64,000 nucleotides of DNA from Leishmania donovani. Taxonomy: Eukaryota; Euglenozoa; Kinetoplastea; Trypanosomatida; Trypanosomatidae. The notes under the pieces are model-generated. The model was not told the origin of the DNA, did not search any database, and saw only the letters and a list, made by a program, of their open reading frames with translations. The stretch is from contig NC_018256.1 in NCBI RefSeq assembly GCF_000227135.1, positions 324,004-388,003 of the forward strand. The letters are read 5' to 3'. Shown piece by piece: positions 30,843 through 39,457 of the stretch. Each line of letters begins with the position of its first letter. Position 1 is the first letter of the stretch. The translations under genes were made by a program, and so were the position numbers.

Positions 30843-32201
30843 ATGGCGGCCCTCGCGAGCTGCGGGTTCGGGACGGTAAGAGAGTTGCTCAAGCGAATAG
30901 TGCTAGGTCAGGCTCTTGCATTCCTCAACTCCCTCACCGGCGTCTCTACCACGAAGCTCGTTAACAGCAACGCAAGCTATCCTGTGCTTCAGTCTATCAC
31001 AGCATACGCATTTATTTTCGCGTTCTATCTTCCAGCTTTTCTCTTTATAATATACAAGCACCGCGCTCAAAGATTTTCAAACTTTAGGTTTTTAAATCGT
31101 TGGTGGAAGTACGCCATCTTGGCTGTAATTGACCTTGAGGCCAACTACGTCGTAGTACTTGCCTATCAGTACACGAACATGATTTCCGTTCAGCTGCTCA
31201 ACTGCTTTACGGTACCATGCGTTATGGTTATGAGCTTTTTTGTGTTGCGAATGAAATTTGCCGTCACTCACGTTATTGGTGGGGTGATCGCGATCGGCGG
31301 ACTGGTGTTTCTAATCGCGCTTGACGCTGATGGACTTTCTCGCAGCGAGCGCGGGAGTCAGGAAGTTCTCGGGGACATCTTGTGCTTGATTTCAAGCTCT
31401 TTGTATGCGACAAGCAACGTGTTGACAGAATGGTTCGTGAAACCATCAAAACCAGCCTTCATCTTCAACTGCTGCGGTGGAAACGGGAGTGGTGAAGCAA
31501 AGGATGAAGTCACACAGGCATCACCCTCGACCGACATTCAGGAGCCCTCTAGCATATTTCCAGAGGAAGGGGAGATATACGCGGCAGAGGATCACACGAA
31601 AGTCCCCGTTTTCATTCCGGTTGTCGAGAACCTGGCAATGATGTCGTCGTTCGCCTTGCTTTTCTCAACGATACAATTCTTTGCAGTGGAGTGGAAAATG
31701 TTCAAGCCCAATCGCAGCTCCTGGACAGGACAAGACTGGCTGTTTCAGATGGTGTTTGGTGTCACAATGTTGCTGGTTTACACCGCCATGCCGATAATCT
31801 TCATCATTTCTAGCGCGGCTTTCGCCAATATATCCTTGCTGACTGCTAACATCTACGCCATTATCTGGAATGTCACCATTTTCAAGATATATCCCACTAA
31901 ACTGTTTTTTGTTTCGTATGTCATTATTGCCGTCGGCATCTTGTTGTACAATCTGACGGACATTGTAAGAATCCCGTTCTGCGCCCGCTGGAATTACCCT
32001 TGTGGTGATCCGTTCAAGGAAAATGGAAACGAGACGGAAACAGACGCAGAAGAGCAGGTGCATGAAGCAGCCGAAGGGCTTCCCCAGCGCGAAGCAGGGA
32101 GCCCCTCGAACGAGTCTGGTGGTGGAAAGCAGGGTGACGCCACGGCAAAATCGACATGCGGTGTCAGTACCCAACTACATGAGCAGCAACGCGAGCATTG
32201 A
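30843..32201 (+). CDS. SLC35F1/F2-like membrane transporter
   Basis: A 452-aa polytopic protein of the drug/metabolite transporter superfamily, SLC35F1/F2/F6 branch. The stretch DLEANYVVVLAYQYTNMISV (residues 97-116) and the following QLLNCFTVPCVMVMSFF match the family block. About ten membrane helices are apparent, split by an acidic cytoplasmic-type loop at ~200-258. The C-terminal ~70 residues are hydrophilic, Glu/Gly/Ser-rich. Substrate is unknown; relatives carry nucleotide sugars or other solutes. It is the first gene of the rightward cluster. The ATG at 30843 follows an acceptor AG at 30788-30789. Confidence 0.88.
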   Translation: MAALASCGFGTVRELLKRIVLGQALAFLNSLTGVSTTKLVNSNASYPVLQSITAYAFIFAFYLPAFLFIIYKHRAQRFSNFRFLNRWWKYAILAVIDLEANYVVVLAYQYTNMISVQLLNCFTVPCVMVMSFFVLRMKFAVTHVIGGVIAIGGLVFLIALDADGLSRSERGSQEVLGDILCLISSSLYATSNVLTEWFVKPSKPAFIFNCCGGNGSGEAKDEVTQASPSTDIQEPSSIFPEEGEIYAAEDHTKVPVFIPVVENLAMMSSFALLFSTIQFFAVEWKMFKPNRSSWTGQDWLFQMVFGVTMLLVYTAMPIIFIISSAAFANISLLTANIYAIIWNVTIFKIYPTKLFFVSYVIIAVGILLYNLTDIVRIPFCARWNYPCGDPFKENGNETETDAEEQVHEAAEGLPQREAGSPSNESGGGKQGDATAKSTCGVSTQLHEQQREH

Positions 32202-32555
32202 ATTTCCTTTTTTCGTACTGCTTAATCTTAACAGCAGAGTTCGCAGTAAGGCATCGTACTAAGAACACTGATGAGGGAAAAAAGTTAGTAAGGGCATTGG
32301 CATATTGTGCGACAGCTACTGAATGTGTGCGGAGCGGGAGGAAAAGTACCTCTCTCGCTTGCGTTTCTAAAGGAGAATTCACCAGCGGGAACATGCGTGA
32401 CGAGGGGAGGGCATAGCACCTAGAACCTAGTATTTGAATGCACTTCTTTTCTTGTCATCCCCGTAACTCTCAATCGATGTCTTCCGTCTTTTTTTCTACT
32501 AGCATCTGTTTCCAACCATTTTCCATCTTTTCGCCTTGCCGGTGCTGATTTTACG
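32202..32555. other. Short intergenic tract
   Basis: No gene. It ends with a clear pyrimidine tract (32481-32500) and an AG at 32501-32502 that should receive the spliced leader for the next gene. Confidence 0.6.
32501..32502 (+). promoter_or_regulatory. Predicted spliced-leader acceptor for tRNA dimethylallyltransferase
   Basis: CTTCCGTCTTTTTTTCTACT then AG; first AG after the tract, 54 bases before the ATG. Confidence 0.6.
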
Positions 32556-33911
32556 ATGCGGACAGTCGACAAGCCTGTTTTTTTTGTTATCGGGTCTACT
32601 GGGAGTGGCAAGTCGAGGGTGGCGATTTACCTTGCTCAAGAATTGAGGCGAGTTCACAACTACAAAGATGTTGTCATTATCAACTGTGATGTTTATCAAT
32701 GCTACACTGATCTTCCAATTTTGACTAACAAGCCCTCAGCGACGGATCTTGGCGGAGTGACCCACCTTTGCTTAGGGCTCCTCAGCAGCGACGGATCTGT
32801 TATATGTGACAACAACGGTGGCTCCGTGGAACAACGCGAGTTCTGCCACGAGGCGCAGATACAGTTGACAGGCAATGCCTCTTTCAATGTTCACTCGTAC
32901 GAACGCATAGTGACGTCCTTTATAAATGGTTTCTTCCAGCGACACGCAGATGGAGCTGTAATCATTTGTGGTGGGACCTGCTACTACGCTCAAGCTCTAC
33001 TCTTCGCTGACTCGCTAGTATACGATCGTGAACAACACGCTCTATGCTCTTATACTGATTCAGACGCAGAGGACGGCTTGTGGGAACTCCTGAGCGCGGT
33101 TGATGCGGAGGTAGCGCTGCGATATCACCCCAATGATCGCCGTCGAATCAAGCGGCTACTTGAGATCTATGATTCCACGGGGCAAGCACCATCAGCCATC
33201 TTCGATTCCCAGGCATCAAAGCTGCGATTTGATAGCAACGCGCTCTTTATTGTGTGGGTCCGAATGGAGCGTGAGGTTTTGGACGACTTTCTGAACAGGC
33301 GCGTTGACTTGATGCTTCAGCGCGGGATGTTGGGCGAGGTCAAAGCATTTTGGCTGAAAAACGGTCGGAAGCTCCCGCATAATAGTCTCTCCGGGGCGAT
33401 TGGATGCAAAGAGTTTTCCCAGTTCTTTACTAGCGATAATCCGTCACTAATCTCGAGCAGCGATTGTGAGAACGCAGTCGCACAAATCAAGTCGAATACT
33501 CGCCGGTACGCCCGACAGCAGGAGCGATGGATTCAAAACCGCCTTCTTCCACTTTTGCACTCTTCTTCCTTGAAAGAGGCACCGACTCACTTTGTGCAGC
33601 TATGGGTACAGGAGGGCGTGGACGCTCTGCCTTCTGTTCAAAGGACTTTGGATACTTTTTTAGGGACATCCCCGGTGCAGCCTCTCGCAGAATCGCTGTT
33701 TCCATTAAAGCAGCAGCTGGCTTCTCGCGAGCCAGTTTCACAAAAGGAGTGCAAAATATGCAAGATTCTGGTCTACGGTCGCGGTCAGATGGTGATACAT
33801 CTCAAGTCGAAGCGTCACCGAGGTTCTCTAAGACGTTTGGCACTGGAAAAGGAGCACAGAGAGAAGTACGGGCGCGAGCTGCCACCCCCAAAGAGGAAGC
33901 GGAACAGTTGA
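32556..33911 (+). CDS. tRNA dimethylallyltransferase with C2H2 finger
   Basis: A 451-aa MiaA/Mod5/TRIT1-family enzyme, which transfers the dimethylallyl group to A37 of tRNAs reading U-starting codons. Evidence: P-loop GSTGSGKS (13-20); the substrate segment INCDVYQCYTDLPILTNKPS, equivalent to DSMQVYKGLDIGTxKP; GVTHLCLG; IICGGTCYYAQALLF; and RRIKRLLEIYDSTGQAPS. A C-terminal C2H2 finger (C399, C402, H415, H421) and a basic tail are found in eukaryotic Mod5/TRIT1 forms and absent from bacterial MiaA. No strong mitochondrial signal is seen, so location is open. The start ATG sits downstream of a good acceptor. Confidence 0.93.
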   Translation: MRTVDKPVFFVIGSTGSGKSRVAIYLAQELRRVHNYKDVVIINCDVYQCYTDLPILTNKPSATDLGGVTHLCLGLLSSDGSVICDNNGGSVEQREFCHEAQIQLTGNASFNVHSYERIVTSFINGFFQRHADGAVIICGGTCYYAQALLFADSLVYDREQHALCSYTDSDAEDGLWELLSAVDAEVALRYHPNDRRRIKRLLEIYDSTGQAPSAIFDSQASKLRFDSNALFIVWVRMEREVLDDFLNRRVDLMLQRGMLGEVKAFWLKNGRKLPHNSLSGAIGCKEFSQFFTSDNPSLISSSDCENAVAQIKSNTRRYARQQERWIQNRLLPLLHSSSLKEAPTHFVQLWVQEGVDALPSVQRTLDTFLGTSPVQPLAESLFPLKQQLASREPVSQKECKICKILVYGRGQMVIHLKSKRHRGSLRRLALEKEHREKYGRELPPPKRKRNS

Positions 33912-34333
33912 GGCTTTCTATGGCCATGCCAGGATCGAGTGTGAAGCATTCATACCAGGCACTGCTATGCATCGAAGACAAAACCAAGTAGCTAGGTGGC
34001 AAATAAAAAAAAAAATGGCAGCTAGATAGCAGAGGGCAGTGGCTTGCTCTCTCGTTTTCATACCAGCAGCATTGCAGCCGCAGTGGCTGTGCATGCTGCC
34101 TTGAAAGCGGTCAGGGCTGGAGCGATTGAACGTTTTTCAGCCCTCGAAAATGAGCCTGCCGTTGTGGCAAGGTGCACGAGTCACACATCCGTAGTTTCAC
34201 TTCACATTGCATTCACTTTTCCCTTTTTTTTCTTGGCACTTGCTTGCGTTCGTTTCCCTGAGATTCTCTCAGCCTTCTTTATGCGGTGCTCTGCATTCCT
34301 TGCACTCAGCCCTTCATTTTTTTGCGAGGCGCA
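33912..34333. other. Intergenic tract
   Basis: No gene seen. A pyrimidine tract (34310-34323) followed by AG at 34327-34328 lies just before the next ATG. Confidence 0.55.
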
Positions 34334-35353
34334 ATGCCGCAGGTTTACATCGCTCTCACTTTTTTGGCTACGTGCGCCATCACCGCAGTGGCGGTAGGGG
34401 CGCTTCGGTGCAGGAAGGTGATGATGAAAGGGAAATCTGACATCGCACTCCAAACAGACGAGGCGCTGTCAATGCCTTTGAATGGCTCTGTCATGCTGTT
34501 TTCGTTGTACGTTTCCTTGCGCTTTATTCCTAAGGAATACTTCAACATCCTGATTTCCTTCTATCTTAGCTTGATTAGCGTCTTCGCTCTTCACATGCTC
34601 GTGAAAGGGTATATCAAGCCCAATATTGTCACCGGACTGATCTGCGTAGGAACCGGGTGCGCCAGCTTTTTTGCTCAGAACTGGATCGCAAGCAACATAC
34701 TGGCCTTTTCTATCGCCGTCACAGCTCTTGAAAGGCTTCCTGTGAATGGGTTCACGACCTCTTTCATTCTGCTGATTGGCCTCTTCTTCTACGACATTTT
34801 CTGGGTTTTTGGGTCGGACGTCATGCTGATGGTGGCGACCGGCATTGACGGACCAATAAAACTCGTGTTTCCTCAGACGATCTTTGGCGACTGCTCCAAG
34901 AAAAGCCTCCTTGGACTCGGTGACATCATTGTGCCTGGCCTTTTTATATGCCAAACGCTGGTGTTCTCGAAGGACTATGTGAGGAGGGGAAGCCTGTACT
35001 TTGCCACGTCGATGGTCGCGTACACTCTGAGTCTTGTGAACACTATGGCTGTTATGCTGATTTTCCAACATGGCCAGCCAGCGCTCCTCTTCATCGTACC
35101 ATGGCTTCTCGTCACATTCTCTGCTGTCGCCGTGTACAACGGGGATGTCAAGGCGGCATGGAGCTTTGATATACTTAGTGTCTTCACAACCTCTTTAGAG
35201 AAGCCAGCGCGGGGTGAGCCGCATGCAGAACAGGAGGTATCCCTCTCCGCGTTTGTCTGCGAAGCTGTTTTGGATCTTTTCGGATTCGCAAAGGAGGAGG
35301 CGCCGGCGGAGAGCGAGACGGCGGAGGAGTCGAAGAAGAAGAAGGAGGCGTAG
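34334..35353 (+). CDS. SPP: Signal peptide peptidase (presenilin-type aspartyl protease)
   Basis: A 339-aa intramembrane aspartyl protease that clears signal peptides in the ER membrane. All family signatures are present: YD (153-154, in FFYDIFWVF), GLGD (194-197, catalytic Asp197) and PAL (248-250, in GQPALLF). Asp154 and Asp197 are the two catalytic aspartates. Eight or nine hydrophobic segments are visible. The tail has a Glu/Lys-rich end (KKKKEA) that could serve as an ER-retention lysine signal. The ATG at 34334 is chosen; the frame extends up to a GTG at 34286 but the likely splice site lies between them. Confidence 0.94.
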   Translation: MPQVYIALTFLATCAITAVAVGALRCRKVMMKGKSDIALQTDEALSMPLNGSVMLFSLYVSLRFIPKEYFNILISFYLSLISVFALHMLVKGYIKPNIVTGLICVGTGCASFFAQNWIASNILAFSIAVTALERLPVNGFTTSFILLIGLFFYDIFWVFGSDVMLMVATGIDGPIKLVFPQTIFGDCSKKSLLGLGDIIVPGLFICQTLVFSKDYVRRGSLYFATSMVAYTLSLVNTMAVMLIFQHGQPALLFIVPWLLVTFSAVAVYNGDVKAAWSFDILSVFTTSLEKPARGEPHAEQEVSLSAFVCEAVLDLFGFAKEEAPAESETAEESKKKKEA

Positions 35354-35930
35354 GAATGAGGAGACAGAATGTCGACGCGCGATGGATCACCTCCGCACGC
35401 GTGGTGCCCATTCCTCCATCCGTTTTTTTTTTGCACATGGGCGCAGCTAACTGAACAAAAGGAGCGAAATCGTGTCGATACCAAACTAGAAGCCTGTCCG
35501 CAATGGCACTGAGGGGCTGGGATATTTCCACGGTTTGGCGAGCGCACGAGAATCAGACATAGACAACTACGAACACACGCGGCGTAGACCTGGAACGAGC
35601 ACCTGCTTCAGTGCCCTTCATAAGGCAGCTGAACTGCCGTGCACGACTCGCTGCTTCTGCCTTTTCCTTACACCATCTTGATTAAGAGGCCCTTTCCATT
35701 ATATGTTGACTCTCGCCCTCGCCCAATGGTGCAGCTTTGATCGTGACCGCTAGATAACATACACACAAAGGAAAAACACATTACACTCTCAAAATTCTGA
35801 TCATAGTCACATACTTCCTCTTTTTTTACACATCGTATTCGCACCCATCGCGATTCTGCACCACTGCTGCCTCATTTGCTTGGACTTTTCTCATCAGCAA
35901 GACTTCTGCTGGATAGCGGGTGGCGGGCAA
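35354..35930. other. Intergenic tract
   Basis: No gene seen. The probable acceptor for the LETM1 gene is the AG at 35896-35897 (TGGACTTTTCTCATCAG). Confidence 0.55.
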
Positions 35931-37439
35931 ATGCTGCGGAATACCCTTGTACGCCGCGCCAATGCGCAGGTGGCAAAGTCGACAGCGAAGGTGTCTAGCG
36001 CGTCCGCCCAGCGAGTCGCGAAGAAGCCACCATCAAAGGTGAAGTACTACATGGGTATCGCCTACGAGGGCCTGCGCCACGTGTATCATGGGTTTCGACT
36101 TTTCTTCATCAACACACGCTTGGCCTGGAAGTACTCGCGTCAGCTGAAGAAAGGTGTCGCTCTCACGAGACGCGAGCGACTTCTCTTGGAGAGCTCAACT
36201 AAGGATCTATTGCGGCTGGTGCCGTTTAGCTTCTTCATTGTGGTTCCTTTTGCCGAGCTTCTTTTGCCGGTCGCGTTAAAGATGTTTCCTGGGCTTATTC
36301 CGTCGACCTTCGAGTCGGAGTCCCAGGGGCGCAACCGCCTGTACGGCGACGCGATGAAGACACTGCGTGCTCGTCAGCGCGCGATGGACTACCTGTCTGC
36401 CACAGCGTTGGCCACGTTTGACAAGGAGCAGCAGGAGGTGATCCGACGTGCCGTTATGGGCGACTCAATCGCCCCCAAAGACATCCGTCTGGTGGCGCCG
36501 TACTTTGGCCGTGATGGGCCGTTTAGTGTATTCAAGGTTCCGGACAACATCGTAGTTGGTCTCGGTCGGTCTGTTGGGGTCTACAAATGGTATCACTCCC
36601 TCCTCCCCACACGCGTGTTGTCTCCTATTATGCGGCGCTCGATCATCCGCCGATACCACGAGGCTCGCGAGGATGACCGGCTCATCCGCCTGGAGGGGCT
36701 TGACGGCATGAACAACGACGAGCTTGTCAAGGCCAACCAAACACGCGGCATGCGGTGGACAGAGGGAACTGAGACGCTCCGAGTACAGCTGGAGTGGTGG
36801 AACTCTCTGGCGCAGGATGACAGTGTTCCATACAACACGCTCTGGTGGATCAAGCCGACTCGGTATAGCATTCGTAAGTCCATGAACAACTTGCCAGTCG
36901 AGCAGCGGCGGCAGCTTTTAGGTATCCAGAATCTGCCAGAGACGGTTCGTGCGAGTCTCGAAACGTTATGTGAGACTGTCGACACGATGTCTTCCATTAG
37001 CGACGAGCCAAACAGCGCAGACAAGCTTGTAGAGAAGATTGAAAAGATCACCTCTTCTGCTGAGAAGAGCGACTCTGACATTGGCTTCGAGGGTCTGCAG
37101 GAAGCCGTCGGGGCCTACCTGACGGAAGAAAACGTGAAGAGGATGTTCGAAAAGTTGAGCAAGAAGAAGCTTCCTGAGGAGAGCGTGGTGGTCTCGGATG
37201 TCATCGAGTGCATCGGTCAAGAGACGCACAACTCTAGCCACGTTGTGTCGACAGTGTTTGACGCATTCGACTACGGCGCCGGCTCAAAGCCCATCACTGA
37301 GAAGGCTCTTTTGGGTATCGGCGCACGTTGCCGAAAGGCTGTGAGGCCGCCGCCCGCGCCGAAGGCAGCAGAGGAAAAACCAAAGAGTACATCCACGGAG
37401 GAAAAGTCCATAGAGGCGGCACCGCCTGGCAAGAGGTGA
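35931..37439 (+). CDS. LETM1: LETM1-family mitochondrial cation/proton exchanger
   Basis: A 502-aa protein. The N-terminus (MLRNTLVRRANAQVAKSTAK) is basic and Ser/Ala-rich, as in mitochondrial targeting signals. Residues ~40-130 contain the LETM1 signature: an amphipathic lead-in, then one membrane span LVPFSFFIVVPFAELLLPVA (96-115) followed by LKMFPGLIPSTF. The long C-terminal matrix domain includes the ribosome-binding-like fold characteristic of the family and ends in a Lys/Pro/Ala-rich tail. LETM1 works in the inner membrane in K+/H+ or Ca2+/H+ exchange and volume control. The ATG at 35931 is used; the open frame upstream begins at TTG. Confidence 0.93.
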   Translation: MLRNTLVRRANAQVAKSTAKVSSASAQRVAKKPPSKVKYYMGIAYEGLRHVYHGFRLFFINTRLAWKYSRQLKKGVALTRRERLLLESSTKDLLRLVPFSFFIVVPFAELLLPVALKMFPGLIPSTFESESQGRNRLYGDAMKTLRARQRAMDYLSATALATFDKEQQEVIRRAVMGDSIAPKDIRLVAPYFGRDGPFSVFKVPDNIVVGLGRSVGVYKWYHSLLPTRVLSPIMRRSIIRRYHEAREDDRLIRLEGLDGMNNDELVKANQTRGMRWTEGTETLRVQLEWWNSLAQDDSVPYNTLWWIKPTRYSIRKSMNNLPVEQRRQLLGIQNLPETVRASLETLCETVDTMSSISDEPNSADKLVEKIEKITSSAEKSDSDIGFEGLQEAVGAYLTEENVKRMFEKLSKKKLPEESVVVSDVIECIGQETHNSSHVVSTVFDAFDYGAGSKPITEKALLGIGARCRKAVRPPPAPKAAEEKPKSTSTEEKSIEAAPPGKR

Positions 37440-39457
37440 TTACATGCACGCACTATCCTTGGAGGAATCACCTATATTAAGCAAAAGAACAAGAACGAAT
37501 AAAAGCACCATCTGCTGCTTCTCTTCGCTTTGTTGTCTTTTAGCTCCTCTACCAAATGGCTACCGCATCACACCAGCTCGACCCACTTAATCTCATGTGA
37601 TAACATATCGGTGTGCTCTTTCGTGCGCTCTTTTCGTAGAGCCCCTTCTCCCCTCTCAGCCGCAGTAAGATAAACGGGGAAAGGCCGAAGACTGGGAATT
37701 CAAAAGACTTTGTTACTTTGCTGTGCTCCTCTTTTCTCGCCCTTCTTTTTTCGCTATTGCTCCTTTTGCGTCACCCATGCCTTGCTTCCCCCTTTCCTCC
37801 TTTCCTTTGCTGTCTATAGTTGTGGATGACATTGATGTGATTGCTGTGATGTGTGCTTGTGTCTGTGAATACTTACGAGAGCGTCATGTATACACTCCGT
37901 CCAACACACCTTTTCTTTTTTTCTTCGAGAGGGAGAGGGAAGAGTCCGAGCACGTGCCCGCGCGCACCGTGGCGCCGCTCGATTTTGTGTTTTTGTGTAC
38001 GCGACGTCTGCGGTTCTGGGAGCCACAGACAGCGTGTCGGGCGAGAACAGGGTGACTGTCAGCTGTCGTAAGGGAGTGCTGCGAACTATCTATGTCGGTT
38101 GCACAGCTGTGGTGTTTCTTGAATGCGACAGCGGTGAGGAGGTTCCACTTTTGCAGTCCCTACAAGCATGCCTTGCTGCCCGTCGCGCGTTCAGAAGAAA
38201 AAGGCGCTTTGCGCGCTGCAGCATCTTCCCTCTTGTTCTACCTCTTTCCCTCTTCAAGCCGAAGCTCGGCGGAATGAGAGCGTTGCGCTTGCTGCTGTTG
38301 CGTTGCCATTGCCGCCAGATGTGTGGCCCCCCTTTTCGGCCCTCTTTGTGCTCATTCACCTCCCCCTTCGCGACGGTTGTCGACTGAGTCTGAGCGGACT
38401 TGAGCAGCGGTGCCGAAACGGAGACGCGCTCGGAAACTGTGCTGACGGTGAAGTATCTCGGCACGACGTGTGGTGAATGCATGTGTGATGCCACCACTCC
38501 TTGGCCTACCGTTTTCATCCTTGCTTGCGTTGTGCCTTGGCTTCACTACGCTGCACGTCGCGTACACGTCGCGACCGTCATGAGACGTCTTCTTTCGCAC
38601 TCTTCTTTGAGAAATAGATGATGAGGAATGAGGATTTTGAATTGCGACCACTCCTCTCTACAGCCTTATCTTCTTTTCTGGCGCCTTCTTTGACGTGCTG
38701 GGGGAAGGCTATGGAGCTCATCCCCTCAACCCCTCTCCTAAACCCCTTTTCTCACTTTCACTATAAACGCAGTGTTTTGGGTTGCTTTGTGCTGGGTGAG
38801 CCTCAGAACATAGCAAGGAAAAAAGAGCAGAGATCGAGTGCAGCGCCTCGCTTCTGCTCTCAAGTGCGCGTGTCTTCCCACCTCATCCTTCGTCCTTGCT
38901 GTTGCTCTCCGTTTCTGCGCTCCTATGGGCAGCTGTAAAGCTATCTTGCCCCTTCTTCTGTCGCTTTGGTCGAGGTGGAAAGGAGAACGACAGAGAGAGG
39001 GACGATGCACAAAGGAGCAGAGGGCGCCGCACAGAAGGCGCGACAAAGAGCACCGTCTTTCATTGGCGTGCCGCCTGGTGCGCATCATGTTGCGTGTTTC
39101 ACTTTAACATATCTCTTTGTATTTACAAACAACAAACGAGCTTTGATGAAACTACCGCGTTGCCTTGTCGGCTGTCTACAGGATGAGACTCTCACGGATG
39201 GCACACATTACAGCTGAGGCGCGGCGAAAGAGGTATGTTTCTCCGATTTGTTTCTTGGCTGTAGGTAAACCGCTGCGCGCTGCCGTACTTATGCGTCAAT
39301 GAGTGACGCGGAAGTCATTCCAAACACTTCCGTGGCAGGTGCTTGTTTATTTTCTTTGGCTGCAAGGAGAGTTAGTGGCAGCATACTAGCATGCTTTCAT
39401 TCAGATCGCTTCCCTCTTTTGTCCTCTCTCCCCAGTCCGATTCGCGCATATTCTTGA
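37440..39457. other. 2-kb intergenic tract
   Basis: C/T-rich on the plus strand with many homopolymer runs. A 130-codon frame at 37995-38387 has a Cys/Arg/Leu-rich random-like composition and is not called. The tract ends with an excellent pyrimidine run (39408-39433) and AG at 39434-39435, serving the next gene. The rest is presumably the long 3' UTR of LETM1. Confidence 0.55.
39434..39435 (+). promoter_or_regulatory. Predicted spliced-leader acceptor for the ABCG-like gene
   Basis: CCTCTTTTGTCCTCTCTCCCCAG, 22 bases before the ATG; the strongest acceptor in the window by eye. Confidence 0.65.

Noticed and set aside
37995..38387. 130-codon frame between LETM1 and the ABCG-like gene
   Set aside because: Cys/Arg/Leu-rich random composition, no acceptor site directly upstream and no recognisable domain.
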